Numbered from the stretch's first letter, positions 22,823 to 32,143 are shown. The stretch is 64,000 bases of DNA from Flavobacterium sp. UBA7680 (GCF_002482975.1 NZ_DLHA01000019.1:216310-280309), one strand, 5' to 3'. The notes: generated from the sequence alone by a model not told the origin. Numbers and translations: made by a program.

Positions 22823-23500
22823 ATGATGGAAAATTTTAAAAAACAACTACTAAAAACAATAGTCGTAATAACGGCTGTAGTAAGTCACACAAATGCACAA
22901 ACACAAGACTGGAAAACCGAGAAAAGAGTTAATCTTCTTTTTGGCATAGCGCAAACGGCGATAGCAAAAGGAATAAATGTTGAAGGAAACTATATTCACA
23001 ACCGTTTTATTTTTGATTATTCGCACGGCGCTTCACTTGAGTTTACAGGTAACCTACTACCTGATGATTTAAAAAACCAACATCTTGCCGTTCACGAACC
23101 CTGGACAACGGGATTTGGTATTGGTTACAGAATTAAGGAATGGATCAACATTCGCGTTGAACCAAAATGGCACAAATTTGAGTTTTATTACGAAGGCGAT
23201 CCGCAGACAAAAAGCAACGAAATTACTTCTTACAACACATTCAGCCTCGGATTAGGAGTTTATGGCAGTTATCTTCCGTTTAAAAAGAAAGACAATTTCC
23301 TAAAAGGATTTATTATTTCACCAAGCGTTAGATTTTGGCCAACCGTAAGTTCAAGTTTAAAAGGCGGTGAATTTATTTATCAGAATAGAGAAACTGGTAA
23401 AGTTGAAGAAATAAAAACGCTTGATCCCGGAACAAAATTTACGCCTATTGTAGTGAATGTCAGCATTGGATATTCTTTTCAACTAAATAAAAAAAGATAA
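22823..23500 (+). CDS. Outer-membrane beta-barrel protein
   Basis: The product is about 225 residues, with a signal peptide (MMENFKKQLLKTIVVITAVV, cleavage near NAQ-TQ). It has alternating amphipathic strands and the C-terminal strand VVNVSIGYSFQLNKKR, typical of small barrel proteins. No ligand is evident. Start 22823 (or 22826) is chosen because the -7 octamer overlaps the more upstream ATG. Its last base is shared with the start codon of the next small gene. The adjacent Crp-type regulator probably activates it. Confidence 0.75.
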   Translation: MMENFKKQLLKTIVVITAVVSHTNAQTQDWKTEKRVNLLFGIAQTAIAKGINVEGNYIHNRFIFDYSHGASLEFTGNLLPDDLKNQHLAVHEPWTTGFGIGYRIKEWINIRVEPKWHKFEFYYEGDPQTKSNEITSYNTFSLGLGVYGSYLPFKKKDNFLKGFIISPSVRFWPTVSSSLKGGEFIYQNRETGKVEEIKTLDPGTKFTPIVVNVSIGYSFQLNKKR

Positions 23501-23811
23501 TGGCATCTGAAATAAAAGCCATTGTTTTCAAAACACCGCTGCTTAAAGCAACAAAGCTCTTTTTTGAAAATATTGGCTTTCAAATCAAAGAAACTTCTTT
23601 GATGCATTTTGTAATTTATTCTAAAAACTTACGGCTGGTTTTTCTTAAATCAGAAAGGGATTTTGAAATAGAATTATACACGAATGAAAAAGAAAGTTCT
23701 GAAAAATGTTTAACTGAAAAATGTAATGAACATTCTTTTGAAACTTCTGAAGACCCAAACAAAATAAAAGTGATAACGATTGTCAATAATCAGAAAAACA
23801 ATAAATTATAA
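23500..23811 (+). CDS. Small VOC/glyoxalase-like protein
   Basis: This 103-residue cytoplasmic protein begins MASEIKAIVFKTPLLKATKLFFENIGFQIKE. The KATKLFFENIGF pattern, a following HFVIYSKNLRLVFL strand and an acidic C-terminal half resemble one beta-alpha-beta-beta-beta module of the vicinal oxygen chelate fold. The metal ligands are not clear, so it may be degenerate. It starts inside the stop codon of the outer-membrane gene and precedes an MDR oxidoreductase by 12 bp, so the three are likely cotranscribed. Confidence 0.55.
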   Translation: MASEIKAIVFKTPLLKATKLFFENIGFQIKETSLMHFVIYSKNLRLVFLKSERDFEIELYTNEKESSEKCLTEKCNEHSFETSEDPNKIKVITIVNNQKNNKL

Positions 23812-23823
23812 TAATTAAAAAAT

Positions 23824-24771
23824 ATGAAAGCAATAGTATTAGACGGTTTTGGAGGAGTTGAGAATTTTAAAATTAAAGAAATTCCCCGTCCGCAAATCCG
23901 AGAAAAAGAAGTATTACTAAAAGTAAAAGCATTCAGCATAAATCCTGTTGATATTAAAACACGAAAAGGAGCTTCACTTGCCAGTGAATTAGCTAAAAAT
24001 CCGCCTGTAATATTAGGTTGGGATGTTTCGGGAATTGTGGAAGAAGTGGGTTCTGAGGTTACCAATTTTAAAGTCGGCGACGAAGTTTTTGGAATGATTA
24101 ATTTTCCGGGAGTTGGAAATGCTTACGCCGAATATGTTGCCGCTCCAGCCGGACATTTAGCGATTAAACCTGCCAACATAAGTCATGAAGAAGCCGCAGC
24201 CAGTACTTTGGCAGCATTAACGGCTTGGCAGGCTTTCACCTTTTTTGGTAAAGTAAAAAAAGATGATAAAATCCTGATTCATGCGGCGGCTGGCGGCGTG
24301 GGACATTATGCGGTTCAAATTGCCAAACATTTTGGTGCGTATGTTATTGGAACTTCTTCAGAAAAAAATAAAGATTTTGTTTTAGAATTAGGAGCCGATG
24401 AACATATCGATTACAAAAACGCCAGATTTGAAGATGTAGTTTCAAATGTTGATTTTGTTTTGGAAACTATTGGTTATGATAACTTTGGACGTTCTGTTGA
24501 TGTTGTAAAACCAACGGGAACTATTATCAATTTACCATCGGGATTATCTGAAGAAGTAAAAGAAAAAGCCTTAAAAAAAGGTATAAATGTCAATTTCATG
24601 ATGCTTGTTTTTTCTGATCCTGAAGACATGAAAAGTATTGCATCGCTTTTAGAACAAGGAATTATAAAAGCACACGTTTCAAAAATATTCGATTTTGAAG
24701 ACATTCAGGCCGCACACACGCAGGTTGAAAGCGGAACTACTGCGGGAAAAATTGTTGTTAGAGTATTTTAA
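23824..24771 (+). CDS. Zinc-independent MDR family NADP-dependent quinone oxidoreductase
   Basis: A 315-residue medium-chain dehydrogenase/reductase. It has the N-terminal GroES-like domain (residues 1-120: IPRPQIREKEVLLKVKAFSINPVD) and a Rossmann domain with HAAAGGVGHYAVQIAKHFGA near residue 155. The structural-zinc Cys cluster is absent, which places it with quinone oxidoreductases/zeta-crystallins that reduce quinones or enones with NADPH. It is followed after 16 bp by a PhzF-like gene. The local theme of reducing electrophilic carbonyls and quinones fits. Confidence 0.88.
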   Translation: MKAIVLDGFGGVENFKIKEIPRPQIREKEVLLKVKAFSINPVDIKTRKGASLASELAKNPPVILGWDVSGIVEEVGSEVTNFKVGDEVFGMINFPGVGNAYAEYVAAPAGHLAIKPANISHEEAAASTLAALTAWQAFTFFGKVKKDDKILIHAAAGGVGHYAVQIAKHFGAYVIGTSSEKNKDFVLELGADEHIDYKNARFEDVVSNVDFVLETIGYDNFGRSVDVVKPTGTIINLPSGLSEEVKEKALKKGINVNFMMLVFSDPEDMKSIASLLEQGIIKAHVSKIFDFEDIQAAHTQVESGTTAGKIVVRVF

Positions 24772-24787
24772 TTTAAAAAGACATAAA

Positions 24788-25657
24788 ATGAAATATCATC
24801 ACGTTGACGTTTTTTCAGATAAACCATTTTCGGGAAATGGACTGACTATTTTTATTAACGAAAATCCTCTGGAGAAATCTCTTATGCAGACTATTACGCA
24901 GGAAATGAGACAATTTGAAAGTATCTTTTTAAATCAAATAAACTCAGATACTTTTCGCGCTCATATTTTTACAATGGAAGAAGAATTGGATTTTGCGGGA
25001 CATCCCATAATTGGAGCAGCCGCAATTGTTCATGATTTATATGCTAAAGATACAGAAGAAAGCAGTGTCAATTTTCAGCTTAATGAAAAATTAGTTACGG
25101 TAAAAACGGTAAAGCATAACAATCATTATTCTGCACAAATGAATCAGGGGAAACCGGAATTCAGAAATATTCTAAGTAAAGAACAGGAAGAAACTTTTTT
25201 AAGTTATTTCAATCTTTTACCAGATGATAAATACGATCATTTGCCTTTGCAGGTAATATCGACAGGACTTCCCTATTTGATAATTCCTGTAAAGTCAAAA
25301 TCTTTAGCCAAAGTAAAAGTCACTATACCGGATTTAGAAGAAAAGCTACAAGAAGTAAATGCGAAGTTTTTCTATGTTTTAGATACTGAAAATCTGGAAG
25401 GAAGAACCTGGGATAATTTTGGTTTGGTCGAAGATATTGCCACAGGAAGTGCGGCGGGACCTGCGGGCGCTTATTTAGTTGAGAATAAATTGGTAAATAT
25501 TAATAGCGAAATTATACTAAATCAGGGAAGTTTTTTAGGAAGACCGAGTGAAATGAAAGTAATAGTAAAGGGAACTAATGTTGAAGAAAGTGATATTTAT
25601 GTGGAAGGTAATGTTTACAAAATAGCCATTGGAGAGCTGTTTCAATCAGATATATAA
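24788..25657 (+). CDS. PhzF-family epimerase/isomerase
   Basis: The product is about 289 residues in the two-domain diaminopimelate-epimerase-like fold of PhzF. Landmarks are HVDVFSDKPFSGNGLTIF at the start, MRQFESIFL (acid-base Glu), EEELDFAGHPIIGAA and DIATGSAAGPAGAYL, all family signatures. The substrate is unknown; phenazine synthesis is not implied because no phz genes are nearby. Met 24788 is used; the frame stays open upstream into the MDR gene but adds no conserved sequence. Confidence 0.87.
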   Translation: MKYHHVDVFSDKPFSGNGLTIFINENPLEKSLMQTITQEMRQFESIFLNQINSDTFRAHIFTMEEELDFAGHPIIGAAAIVHDLYAKDTEESSVNFQLNEKLVTVKTVKHNNHYSAQMNQGKPEFRNILSKEQEETFLSYFNLLPDDKYDHLPLQVISTGLPYLIIPVKSKSLAKVKVTIPDLEEKLQEVNAKFFYVLDTENLEGRTWDNFGLVEDIATGSAAGPAGAYLVENKLVNINSEIILNQGSFLGRPSEMKVIVKGTNVEESDIYVEGNVYKIAIGELFQSDI

Positions 25658-25711
25658 TTGAAAAATAAGATGTTTCGTCAATTTTAGTACTTTTACATCA
25701 AATCTAACTTT

Positions 25712-26530
25712 ATGAGCATTTGGAAAGATAAATACATCCCGATATTTCTTGTATTGATCCCAATATGCAAGCTGATAAATTTCTTTATTACTTTTTCTGA
25801 AGTAACGTATAACTCTGCTTTGGCTGTTGCTTTTGTGATTGATATCATTCAAGGATATTTGTGCTGGATGGTCATTCATTTAATCATCAAAAAGATGGAA
25901 AAGAAACAAAGTACCGTTCACTTTTCTATCTCTCAATTTTTAAAACAGGTTTTCTTTACTTCGCTTGGTGCAGTTGTAACGGCACTTATTGTTCCTGATG
26001 GAAGTGTTTTGATTACAGGAAAAAGATATACCAATTCTGATGGAAGTTACTTGCTTCATGACTTAATCACATTCCTGATTTGGATATTGTTAATCAATTT
26101 CATTTATGTCTTTTTAAGATATTATGATGTTTGGAAAAAAGTAGAAGAAAATCTATTGTTAGAAAAAACCTTAAAAACCGAAGGTCTTACGATTAAAATT
26201 GGCGACAAGAATATTAAAGTTGCTTTAACGGATATTCATGGTTTTTATGTAGAAAACGGTTTTACGTTTCTTATTAATTCCGGTTTTAAAACTTTTATTG
26301 TCGAAAGTTCTCTGGATAAACTGGAAGAAAGACTGCCCGAACGTTACTTTTTTAGGGTAAACAGAAAATTTATTCTGCACAGAAATGCTATTGTTTCTTT
26401 CAAAAGAATAGAAGATAACAAATTATTGATTACAACTTTATCGGAAAAACCTCTTCCGATCGAACTTTCTATGAGCCGTTTGAAAGCGCCTGCTTTTAAA
26501 AAATGGTTCGAGCTCGATACTGCGCTTTAA
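25712..26530 (+). CDS. Membrane-bound LytTR-family transcriptional regulator
   Basis: A 272-residue paralogue of the 17131 protein. Four membrane helices lie in residues 10-145, then a LytTR domain (about 165-268: IKVALTDIHGFYVENG, FFRVNRKFILHRNAIVSF, SRLKAPAFKKWF). It is followed by an outer-membrane TonB receptor and a DUF4249 lipoprotein. Between the regulator and that operon is an array of TTCAAC elements at 22- and 33-bp steps, so it probably controls the receptor directly. No histidine kinase is nearby; sensing in the membrane helices is inferred. Confidence 0.85.
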   Translation: MSIWKDKYIPIFLVLIPICKLINFFITFSEVTYNSALAVAFVIDIIQGYLCWMVIHLIIKKMEKKQSTVHFSISQFLKQVFFTSLGAVVTALIVPDGSVLITGKRYTNSDGSYLLHDLITFLIWILLINFIYVFLRYYDVWKKVEENLLLEKTLKTEGLTIKIGDKNIKVALTDIHGFYVENGFTFLINSGFKTFIVESSLDKLEERLPERYFFRVNRKFILHRNAIVSFKRIEDNKLLITTLSEKPLPIELSMSRLKAPAFKKWFELDTAL

Positions 26531-26534
26531 TTAG

Positions 26535-26653
26535 CTGACATTTCAACCCCAAAATTGCTACACTTCAACTTTTGTTCGAGGTGAAATTCACTACACTTCA
26601 ACTTTAAACCCTTGTTATCGCTAGGATTGCGGTTTCTTGTGCCAATATCTTTG
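26535..26653 (+). promoter_or_regulatory. LytTR-like repeat array and promoter of the TonB receptor operon
   Basis: ATTTCAAC (26540), ACTTCAAC (26562) and ACTTCAAC (26595) lie 22 and 33 bp apart, on one helix face. The last two are part of identical 15-mers CTACACTTCAACTTT. Their reverse complement (AAAGTTGAAG) matches the LytTR half-site pattern well. An octamer TATCTTTG follows at 26646-26653. Confidence 0.6.
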
Positions 26654-26854
26654 CCAAAAATATTTAACCATTAAAAATCAAAATAATTTAAAGCAGGAAA
26701 TCATGGTATAACAAATTAGGAGTTTCAATCATCAATCAATCACACATTCAAAACAAGCTTTTAGTCTTCTTTTAATCAATCATAAAAAGCTTGTTGCGGA
26801 TATAATTTTAAATGCAGCTTACGGATGCTGCAGAATCAAATAAATCAATATCTA

Positions 26855-29239
26855 ATGAAAATTACAAAACAATTATTTTTTAAATTACTATTTCTGATGG
26901 CGTTTGCATGGAATGCGTCGGCACAGGAAAAGGTAACCTTAAGCGGAACTATTTCCGACGACGCAAATAATGAAACACTCATTGGCGTAAACATTTACAT
27001 TAAAGAACTTAAAACAGGAATCGTTACTAACGAGTATGGCTTTTATTCTATTTCGGTTCCTAAAGGAAAGTATGAACTTCAAGTAAGTTATATCGGGTAT
27101 AAAACGATAATTCAAAACATTGCTTTAAATGCTTCCATTAAAAAGAATATAGCCCTGGAAAGTGACAGCGAGCAATTGCAGGAAGTCGTAATTAACAGCA
27201 ATGATAAAAGTACGATTACCAACATCAGAAAACCTGAAATGAGTACCAATAAACTTACGATTCAGGAAATTAAAAAAATGCCTGCCGTTTTGGGCGAAGT
27301 CGATGTTTTGAAATCGGTATTGCAATTGCCGGGCGTTACCAATTCTGGAGAAGGATCAAACGGATTTAATGTTCGCGGCGGTTCAACAGATCAGAATTTA
27401 ATTTTACTGGATGAGGCAACGGTTTACAATTCATCTCACGTTTTTGGTTTCTTTTCTGTTTTCAATTCAGATGCTATTAAAGATATCAAATTGTACAAAG
27501 GCGGAATTCCTGCAAAATACGGCGGACGCGTTTCTTCTGTTCTTGATATTTATCAAAAAGACGGAAACAGCAACGAGTTTCATATGAATGGCGGAATCGG
27601 TTTAATATCAAGCAGATTAATGGCCGAAGGCCCAATTACAAAAGGCAGAGGTTCGTTTTTAGTTGCCGGAAGAGGTTCATACGCTCATTTATTCATGAAG
27701 TTGTCTGACAACAAAAACTCGGCTTATTTTTATGATTTGAATGCGAAATTAAGCTACAAACTGAGCGATAACAATACGTTATTTGCGTCTGGATATTTTG
27801 GAAGAGATACTTTTAAAATCAGCGAAGATTTTAGCAATACTTACGGAAACTCGATTTTTAATTTGAGATGGAACCATTTATTTTCAGATAAGTTATTTTC
27901 TAATTTATCGGTAATCTACAGCGATTATGATTATGGTTTGGATTTACCTTCGGAAGGGCTTACTTGGAAATCAGGAATTAAAAATTACAATTTTAAATAT
28001 GATTTTAAACACTACGCATCAGATAAATTAAAATTAACTTATGGTGTAAACGCGATGTTTTATGCCTTTAATCCTGGAACTGTAAGCCCTTTTGGTTCTT
28101 CTTCTGGAATTAATTTCAAGCAATTGGATAAAAAATACGCTGCAGAACCTTCCATTTATGTTCAGGCAGAACAGGAACTTACAGATAGATTATCGGTTAA
28201 CTACGGACTGCGCTATAATATGTTTTACAGAATTGGCGAAACAGAGAATATTTATGCTAATGATCAGGCCGTAGTTTTTAATGATGCGATGCAAATTTAT
28301 CAAAGTGCGACTCCAATAAGTGTAAAAAATCACGATGGCGGAGAAGTTATTGCAAGTTTTGATAATCTGGAACCGCGTATTGCCGTGGCTTATCAATTAT
28401 CTGAAAACGAATCGTTCAAAGCGAGTTACAACAGAATGAGCCAGTATTTACATTTGATTTCAAACACAACATCGGCAACACCGCTTGATGTTTGGGCTCC
28501 GAGTGATAAATTCATCAAACCGGAAATATTAGATCAGGTTGCTTTTGGATATTTTAAAAACTTTAAAGACGGCGCGTATTCTCTTGAAGCAGAGACTTTT
28601 TACAAGCGAAGCAAAAATCATATTGATTATATTGACGGTGCTGATTTAATTGCCAATAATGCTATTGAACAAGTGGTACTTACAGGAAAATCAAGATCGT
28701 ATGGTTTAGAGCTTTTGGTTAGAAAAAACACAGGTAAATTAACTGGTTTTGCTTCTTATACACTTTCTAGATCAGAACAGCAGACGCCGGGAAGAACAGC
28801 AAATGAAACCGGAATTAATAATGGTGAATGGTACCGTTCCAGCTATGATAAAATGCATAATCTTTCGGTTACAGGTGCGTATCAGGTTACAGAAAAATGG
28901 TCTTTCGGCGGAATTTTCGCCCTGCAGTCAGGAAGAGCGGCTACTTTCCCTAACGGTCAATATTCTTATGGCGGAATGGTAGTTCCTACTTTCGAAGGAA
29001 GAAATAAAAGCAATTTTGCGGCTTACCATCATTTAGATCTTTCGGCAACATATATTCCAAAACCGGATAAAAACAAAGGATGGCAGAGCGAATGGGTATT
29101 TAGTGTTTACAATATCTATAACAGAGCAAATGCGGCTTCGATGTCTTTCCGTCAAAACGAAACTTCGGGAGCAAATGAAGCGGTTAAAATGTCCATTTTC
29201 GGAATCATTCCGAGTGTTACGTACAACTTTAAATTCTAA
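26855..29239 (+). CDS. TonB-dependent outer-membrane receptor with carboxypeptidase-like N-terminal domain
   Basis: The product is about 794 residues: signal peptide (cleavage near ASAQ), a CarboxypepD_reg-like beta-sandwich (VTLSGTISDDANNETLIGVNIYI, residues about 25-110), a plug domain (GEVDVLKSVLQLPGVTNSGEGSN and FNVRGGSTDQN), and a 22-strand barrel ending VTYNFKF. It imports a ligand across the outer membrane by TonB energy. It lacks SusD and is instead paired with a DUF4249 lipoprotein 11 bp downstream, a common Bacteroidota combination of unknown substrate. Met 26855 gives the signal peptide. Confidence 0.9.
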   Translation: MKITKQLFFKLLFLMAFAWNASAQEKVTLSGTISDDANNETLIGVNIYIKELKTGIVTNEYGFYSISVPKGKYELQVSYIGYKTIIQNIALNASIKKNIALESDSEQLQEVVINSNDKSTITNIRKPEMSTNKLTIQEIKKMPAVLGEVDVLKSVLQLPGVTNSGEGSNGFNVRGGSTDQNLILLDEATVYNSSHVFGFFSVFNSDAIKDIKLYKGGIPAKYGGRVSSVLDIYQKDGNSNEFHMNGGIGLISSRLMAEGPITKGRGSFLVAGRGSYAHLFMKLSDNKNSAYFYDLNAKLSYKLSDNNTLFASGYFGRDTFKISEDFSNTYGNSIFNLRWNHLFSDKLFSNLSVIYSDYDYGLDLPSEGLTWKSGIKNYNFKYDFKHYASDKLKLTYGVNAMFYAFNPGTVSPFGSSSGINFKQLDKKYAAEPSIYVQAEQELTDRLSVNYGLRYNMFYRIGETENIYANDQAVVFNDAMQIYQSATPISVKNHDGGEVIASFDNLEPRIAVAYQLSENESFKASYNRMSQYLHLISNTTSATPLDVWAPSDKFIKPEILDQVAFGYFKNFKDGAYSLEAETFYKRSKNHIDYIDGADLIANNAIEQVVLTGKSRSYGLELLVRKNTGKLTGFASYTLSRSEQQTPGRTANETGINNGEWYRSSYDKMHNLSVTGAYQVTEKWSFGGIFALQSGRAATFPNGQYSYGGMVVPTFEGRNKSNFAAYHHLDLSATYIPKPDKNKGWQSEWVFSVYNIYNRANAASMSFRQNETSGANEAVKMSIFGIIPSVTYNFKF

Positions 29240-29250
29240 AAATAAACAAA

Positions 29251-30069
29251 ATGAAAAAACTAAAATATATAGCAATTATACTGGTAACTCTAATCGTTGC
29301 CAGCTGCGAGGATGTTGTTGATGTAAAATTAGATACAGCCCCGCCAAAATTGGTCATCGACGCTTCTATCAATTGGTTTAAAGGTACCAACGGAAGTGTT
29401 CAGAAAATTAAATTATCGACAACAACTGGTTTTTATGATACTGAAATTCCAGCGGTTTCGGGAGCAGTTGTTCAGATAAAAAATAGTGCGAATACTATCT
29501 TCAGTTTTGTTGAAATGCCAAATACGGGAGAATATATCTGCAGCAATTTTACACCCGTAATTGGTGAAACGTATGAACTGACGGTTGCAACTAACGGTGA
29601 AACGTATACTGCAGTCGAAAAAATGATGGGAGTTCCTGACATTGATCGTATCGAACAAAAAGATGATGCAGGATTTTCTGGAGATGAAATTGAAGTGAAA
29701 TTTTACTTTAAAGACAATGCCAATGAAGCTAATAATTACATGACAACTTTTGAAACTGATATTGTCGTTTATCCTTATTACTCGGTTTTTGATGATGAAT
29801 TTTTTCAGGGAAACGAAAGTTATGGTTCTTATACGCATCAGGATTTAGCACCCGGAAATGAAATGAAAATGGCACTTTACGGAATTTCTAAAGATTACCT
29901 GAATTATATGAACATTTTGTTGAGTGCTTCGCAAGATCAATACGGTCCGTGGTCTACAACGCCAACTAATGTGAGAGGAAATTTTATCAATCATACTGAT
30001 TCTAAAAACTTTGCTTTAGGTTATTTCCGCCTTTCTGAAGTGGATAAAAGAGATTATACTATTCAGTAA
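29251..30069 (+). CDS. DUF4249 lipoprotein, partner of the TonB receptor
   Basis: A 272-residue lipoprotein with lipobox LIVASC (Cys19) and the DUF4249 N-terminal pattern DVVDVKLDTAPPKLVIDASI. The rest is beta-rich (TGEYICSNFTPVIGETYELTV). It should sit on the outer membrane and act with the receptor in the way SusD lids SusC, though this is only inferred for DUF4249. Its last codon is followed by a perfect terminator hairpin, closing the operon. Confidence 0.87.
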   Translation: MKKLKYIAIILVTLIVASCEDVVDVKLDTAPPKLVIDASINWFKGTNGSVQKIKLSTTTGFYDTEIPAVSGAVVQIKNSANTIFSFVEMPNTGEYICSNFTPVIGETYELTVATNGETYTAVEKMMGVPDIDRIEQKDDAGFSGDEIEVKFYFKDNANEANNYMTTFETDIVVYPYYSVFDDEFFQGNESYGSYTHQDLAPGNEMKMALYGISKDYLNYMNILLSASQDQYGPWSTTPTNVRGNFINHTDSKNFALGYFRLSEVDKRDYTIQ

Positions 30070-30080
30070 ATTATTTAATG

Positions 30081-30114
30081 CAGGAATCCTTCAATATTTA
30101 AAGAAGGATTCCTG
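30081..30114 (+). terminator. Intrinsic terminator
   Basis: A perfect 12-bp stem CAGGAATCCTTC with a 10-base loop, 11 bp after the DUF4249 gene. The following tract is only moderately T-rich. Confidence 0.7.
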
Positions 30115-30131
30115 TATAAATAGCTGCAAAC

Positions 30132-30542
30132 ATGGAAACTATTCGTAAAAACCTGCTGAGAATTCACGGCGTATTATTAATCTTAATTGGAATATCTGCC
30201 GCTATAAATACAACAGTTGGCGTTCATTTTAACAGAGGCCTTTATCATTTTCTTTATACCAACAAGCTTGCTTTTATTGGCTTATTTCAGGCTTATTTAT
30301 TAGTGGTTTTAATTGGCATTGTTTTATGGTTAGGTTCTCAAAAGAAAAACAGGAAAAAGTGGAACCGCATTGGCTGTCTTTTTCATTTTTTTATCCTGAT
30401 TTTATATGTTCAATATTGGGATTTCTTTATCTCCTTATATGAAGAAGAAAACACTACACTTATTAATTTCACCTTTCATCTTACTTTTTTTTCACTAGAA
30501 CTCTGGGCAGGTTTCGCCAAATCAAAAAAAATACATACTTAA
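30132..30542 (+). CDS. Small membrane protein, unknown function
   Basis: This 136-residue protein has four hydrophobic segments (about 13-33, 45-70, 84-103 and 112-130) and is rich in Phe and Leu. No motif was recognised. It is followed after 15 bp by another small membrane protein gene, so the two may form an operon. The topology resembles DUF4345 or DoxX-like proteins, but the sequence does not allow assignment. Confidence 0.65.
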   Translation: METIRKNLLRIHGVLLILIGISAAINTTVGVHFNRGLYHFLYTNKLAFIGLFQAYLLVVLIGIVLWLGSQKKNRKKWNRIGCLFHFFILILYVQYWDFFISLYEEENTTLINFTFHLTFFSLELWAGFAKSKKIHT

Positions 30543-30557
30543 ACAATTTTACAACAA

Positions 30558-30968
30558 ATGAAAAAAGCAGTTAAATTATTTCTAATCACAAACGGAATAA
30601 TCTTAATTCTTCAATCTATGCTGCTTTTAATAAAACCATCAGCATTTAGAATAACAGAATGCATAATACCTGACAGTCCAAATCTGGTCGAAATAATGAC
30701 GCTGTACGGCGGACTTAAACTGGGCTTGGGTTTCTTCTCTTTTTGGAGTGCCTTTAATACTAAAAGATATAAAATGGCACTTTCTATATTTACTTTTATT
30801 TATTTTATCGCAGAAATTACCAAACTTATTGGCATAATTCAATACGGAGACAAGGATCTAAACAAATTAATTGCAATGGCTGCTAAAGTTGTTTGTGCTT
30901 TTTCTGCTTTCTACATCAATAAGGTTATTTTTTATTCGAAAAGAAGAATTGAGACTCCTAATTTTTGA
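30558..30968 (+). CDS. DUF4345-like small membrane protein
   Basis: A 136-residue protein with four membrane helices. The loop LVEIMTLYGGLKLGLGFFSFWSAF resembles DUF4345 (Y-G-G-x-x-L-G-L-G). It forms a likely operon with the gene before it. Function is unknown. It is similar in size and layout to the DUF4345 protein at 6527, although overall sequence identity looks low. Confidence 0.65.
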   Translation: MKKAVKLFLITNGIILILQSMLLLIKPSAFRITECIIPDSPNLVEIMTLYGGLKLGLGFFSFWSAFNTKRYKMALSIFTFIYFIAEITKLIGIIQYGDKDLNKLIAMAAKVVCAFSAFYINKVIFYSKRRIETPNF

Positions 30969-31203
30969 CAGAAAAAAATATAAATAACTGATAATAAATC
31001 TTTTAAAACAGCTTATAAAATAAAACACAGGATATTTTCTTATTTATTGCATTTTTAAAAAATATTAATAAACTGACAATCAGCCGATTTTTTTTTAAGA
31101 TGTACAAAAAGAACATTGAAGGGTTGCATTTTTAACACATATTTTAGCAAAAACAGTAAAACATCTGTAATTCAGCAATTTACACAATAAAAAATAAGTT
31201 TTT

Positions 31204-31236
31204 TTTGAATAAAACTGAATTTCTTTTCTAATTTTG
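31204..31236 (+). promoter_or_regulatory. Full Bacteroidota-type promoter
   Basis: TTTG (31204-31207), 21 bp, TAATTTTG (31229-31236): both the -33 and -7 elements are present, 37 bp before the gene at 31273. The rest of the 304-bp gap from 30969 is AT-rich without a visible gene. Confidence 0.6.
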
Positions 31237-31272
31237 CGCCACAATAATCTTTGACAATCAAGCAATTAAAAA

Positions 31273-31659
31273 ATGACAAAATTTAGTAAAACAGTTTTAA
31301 CTGATACCTTATTACTATCATCACTTTACACTTATGCTGATGAAGAAAAAGGAGACTACATTTTGATGATCGATACCGGAAACGGAAAAGTGGAAAGCTT
31401 TATTCTAGATGGTGCTGAAAACGCATCTTTTACTATATGTGATGAAAATCACAATTTAATTTACTCCGGAGAACCTGAAATAAACAAATTTGAAATATCA
31501 AAAACAATTAGTTTACAAGGTTATCCATCTGGAATTTATTTCTTAGAGATAATAGAAAATGGAAAAGTTGCAAAACACCAGATTAAAGTTACAGCTAAAA
31601 AAGAGAAAACACTACAATTAGACGAAAGTCTAAATCAAATTCCTGCTTTTAGCCTATAA
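31273..31659 (+). CDS. Small secreted protein with sorting-domain-like fold
   Basis: This 128-residue protein has a signal peptide (MTKFSKTVLTDTLLLSSLYT, cleavage near YADE). The C-terminal half (FEISKTISLQGYPSGIYFLEI, then VAKHQIKV) resembles the beta-sandwich of type IX sorting domains and DUF3244. It is nearly all sorting-like domain with no cargo, so it may be a free-standing adaptor or small exported protein. It is monocistronic, with its own promoter and terminator. Function is unknown. Confidence 0.6.
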   Translation: MTKFSKTVLTDTLLLSSLYTYADEEKGDYILMIDTGNGKVESFILDGAENASFTICDENHNLIYSGEPEINKFEISKTISLQGYPSGIYFLEIIENGKVAKHQIKVTAKKEKTLQLDESLNQIPAFSL

Positions 31660-31690
31660 ATCCCCTTTTTTGTCCCAACAAAATCTTCTA

Positions 31691-31720
31691 AACAGCTTTC
31701 TGAGCTGTTTTTTTGTTTTT
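31691..31720 (+). terminator. Intrinsic terminator
   Basis: The stem AACAGCT/AGCTGTT is followed by a T-rich tract, shortly after the stop at 31659. Confidence 0.75.
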
Positions 31721-31733
31721 GTCTAATTCCTAA

Positions 31734-31922
31734 CTACTCATTTTCGGCCTTGCTGATCATTTCTAAAACAATATCAATAACTAAAAGGGCTTTTAGTCTG
31801 GTTCCGCAGCTCAGATAAATCCAGGTTCCTAAAGATTCATCTGCGGTAAACATGCAGGTAATTTGAGAAATATTAACGGTGTACTGGGTTAAATCATCGG
31901 TTCTGAATTGGATTGTTTTCAT
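31734..31922 (-). CDS. Small hypothetical protein
   Basis: A 62-residue predicted protein, MKTIQFRTDDLTQYTVNISQ..., soluble, with a central ITCMFTADESLGTWIYLSCG and a C-terminal helix. No motif was recognised. It is supported by balanced composition and clear intergenic spacing, not by homology I can name. Confidence 0.45.
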   Translation of the reverse strand: MKTIQFRTDDLTQYTVNISQITCMFTADESLGTWIYLSCGTRLKALLVIDIVLEMISKAENE

Positions 31923-32143
31923 TTGTAGGTAATGTTTAGAAACATTAAAGTTATTTGATGTAATCCGTTTATCTTCAAAATTTCAATTATAATATTATTA
32001 TAATTGTTTCAACGAATTATTAATAACTACGAGGAAAAAACTTATCAGAATAACTTATTAATATGCTAATTATGAAGGAAATGTAAATTTATTTCTACTT
32101 GTAAGATTTAGATTCTTTTTACTGATTTGAAATAGTATTAAAT

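Noticed and set aside
24788..25657. Phenazine biosynthesis
   Set aside because: PhzF-like proteins are widespread; no other phz gene is present.
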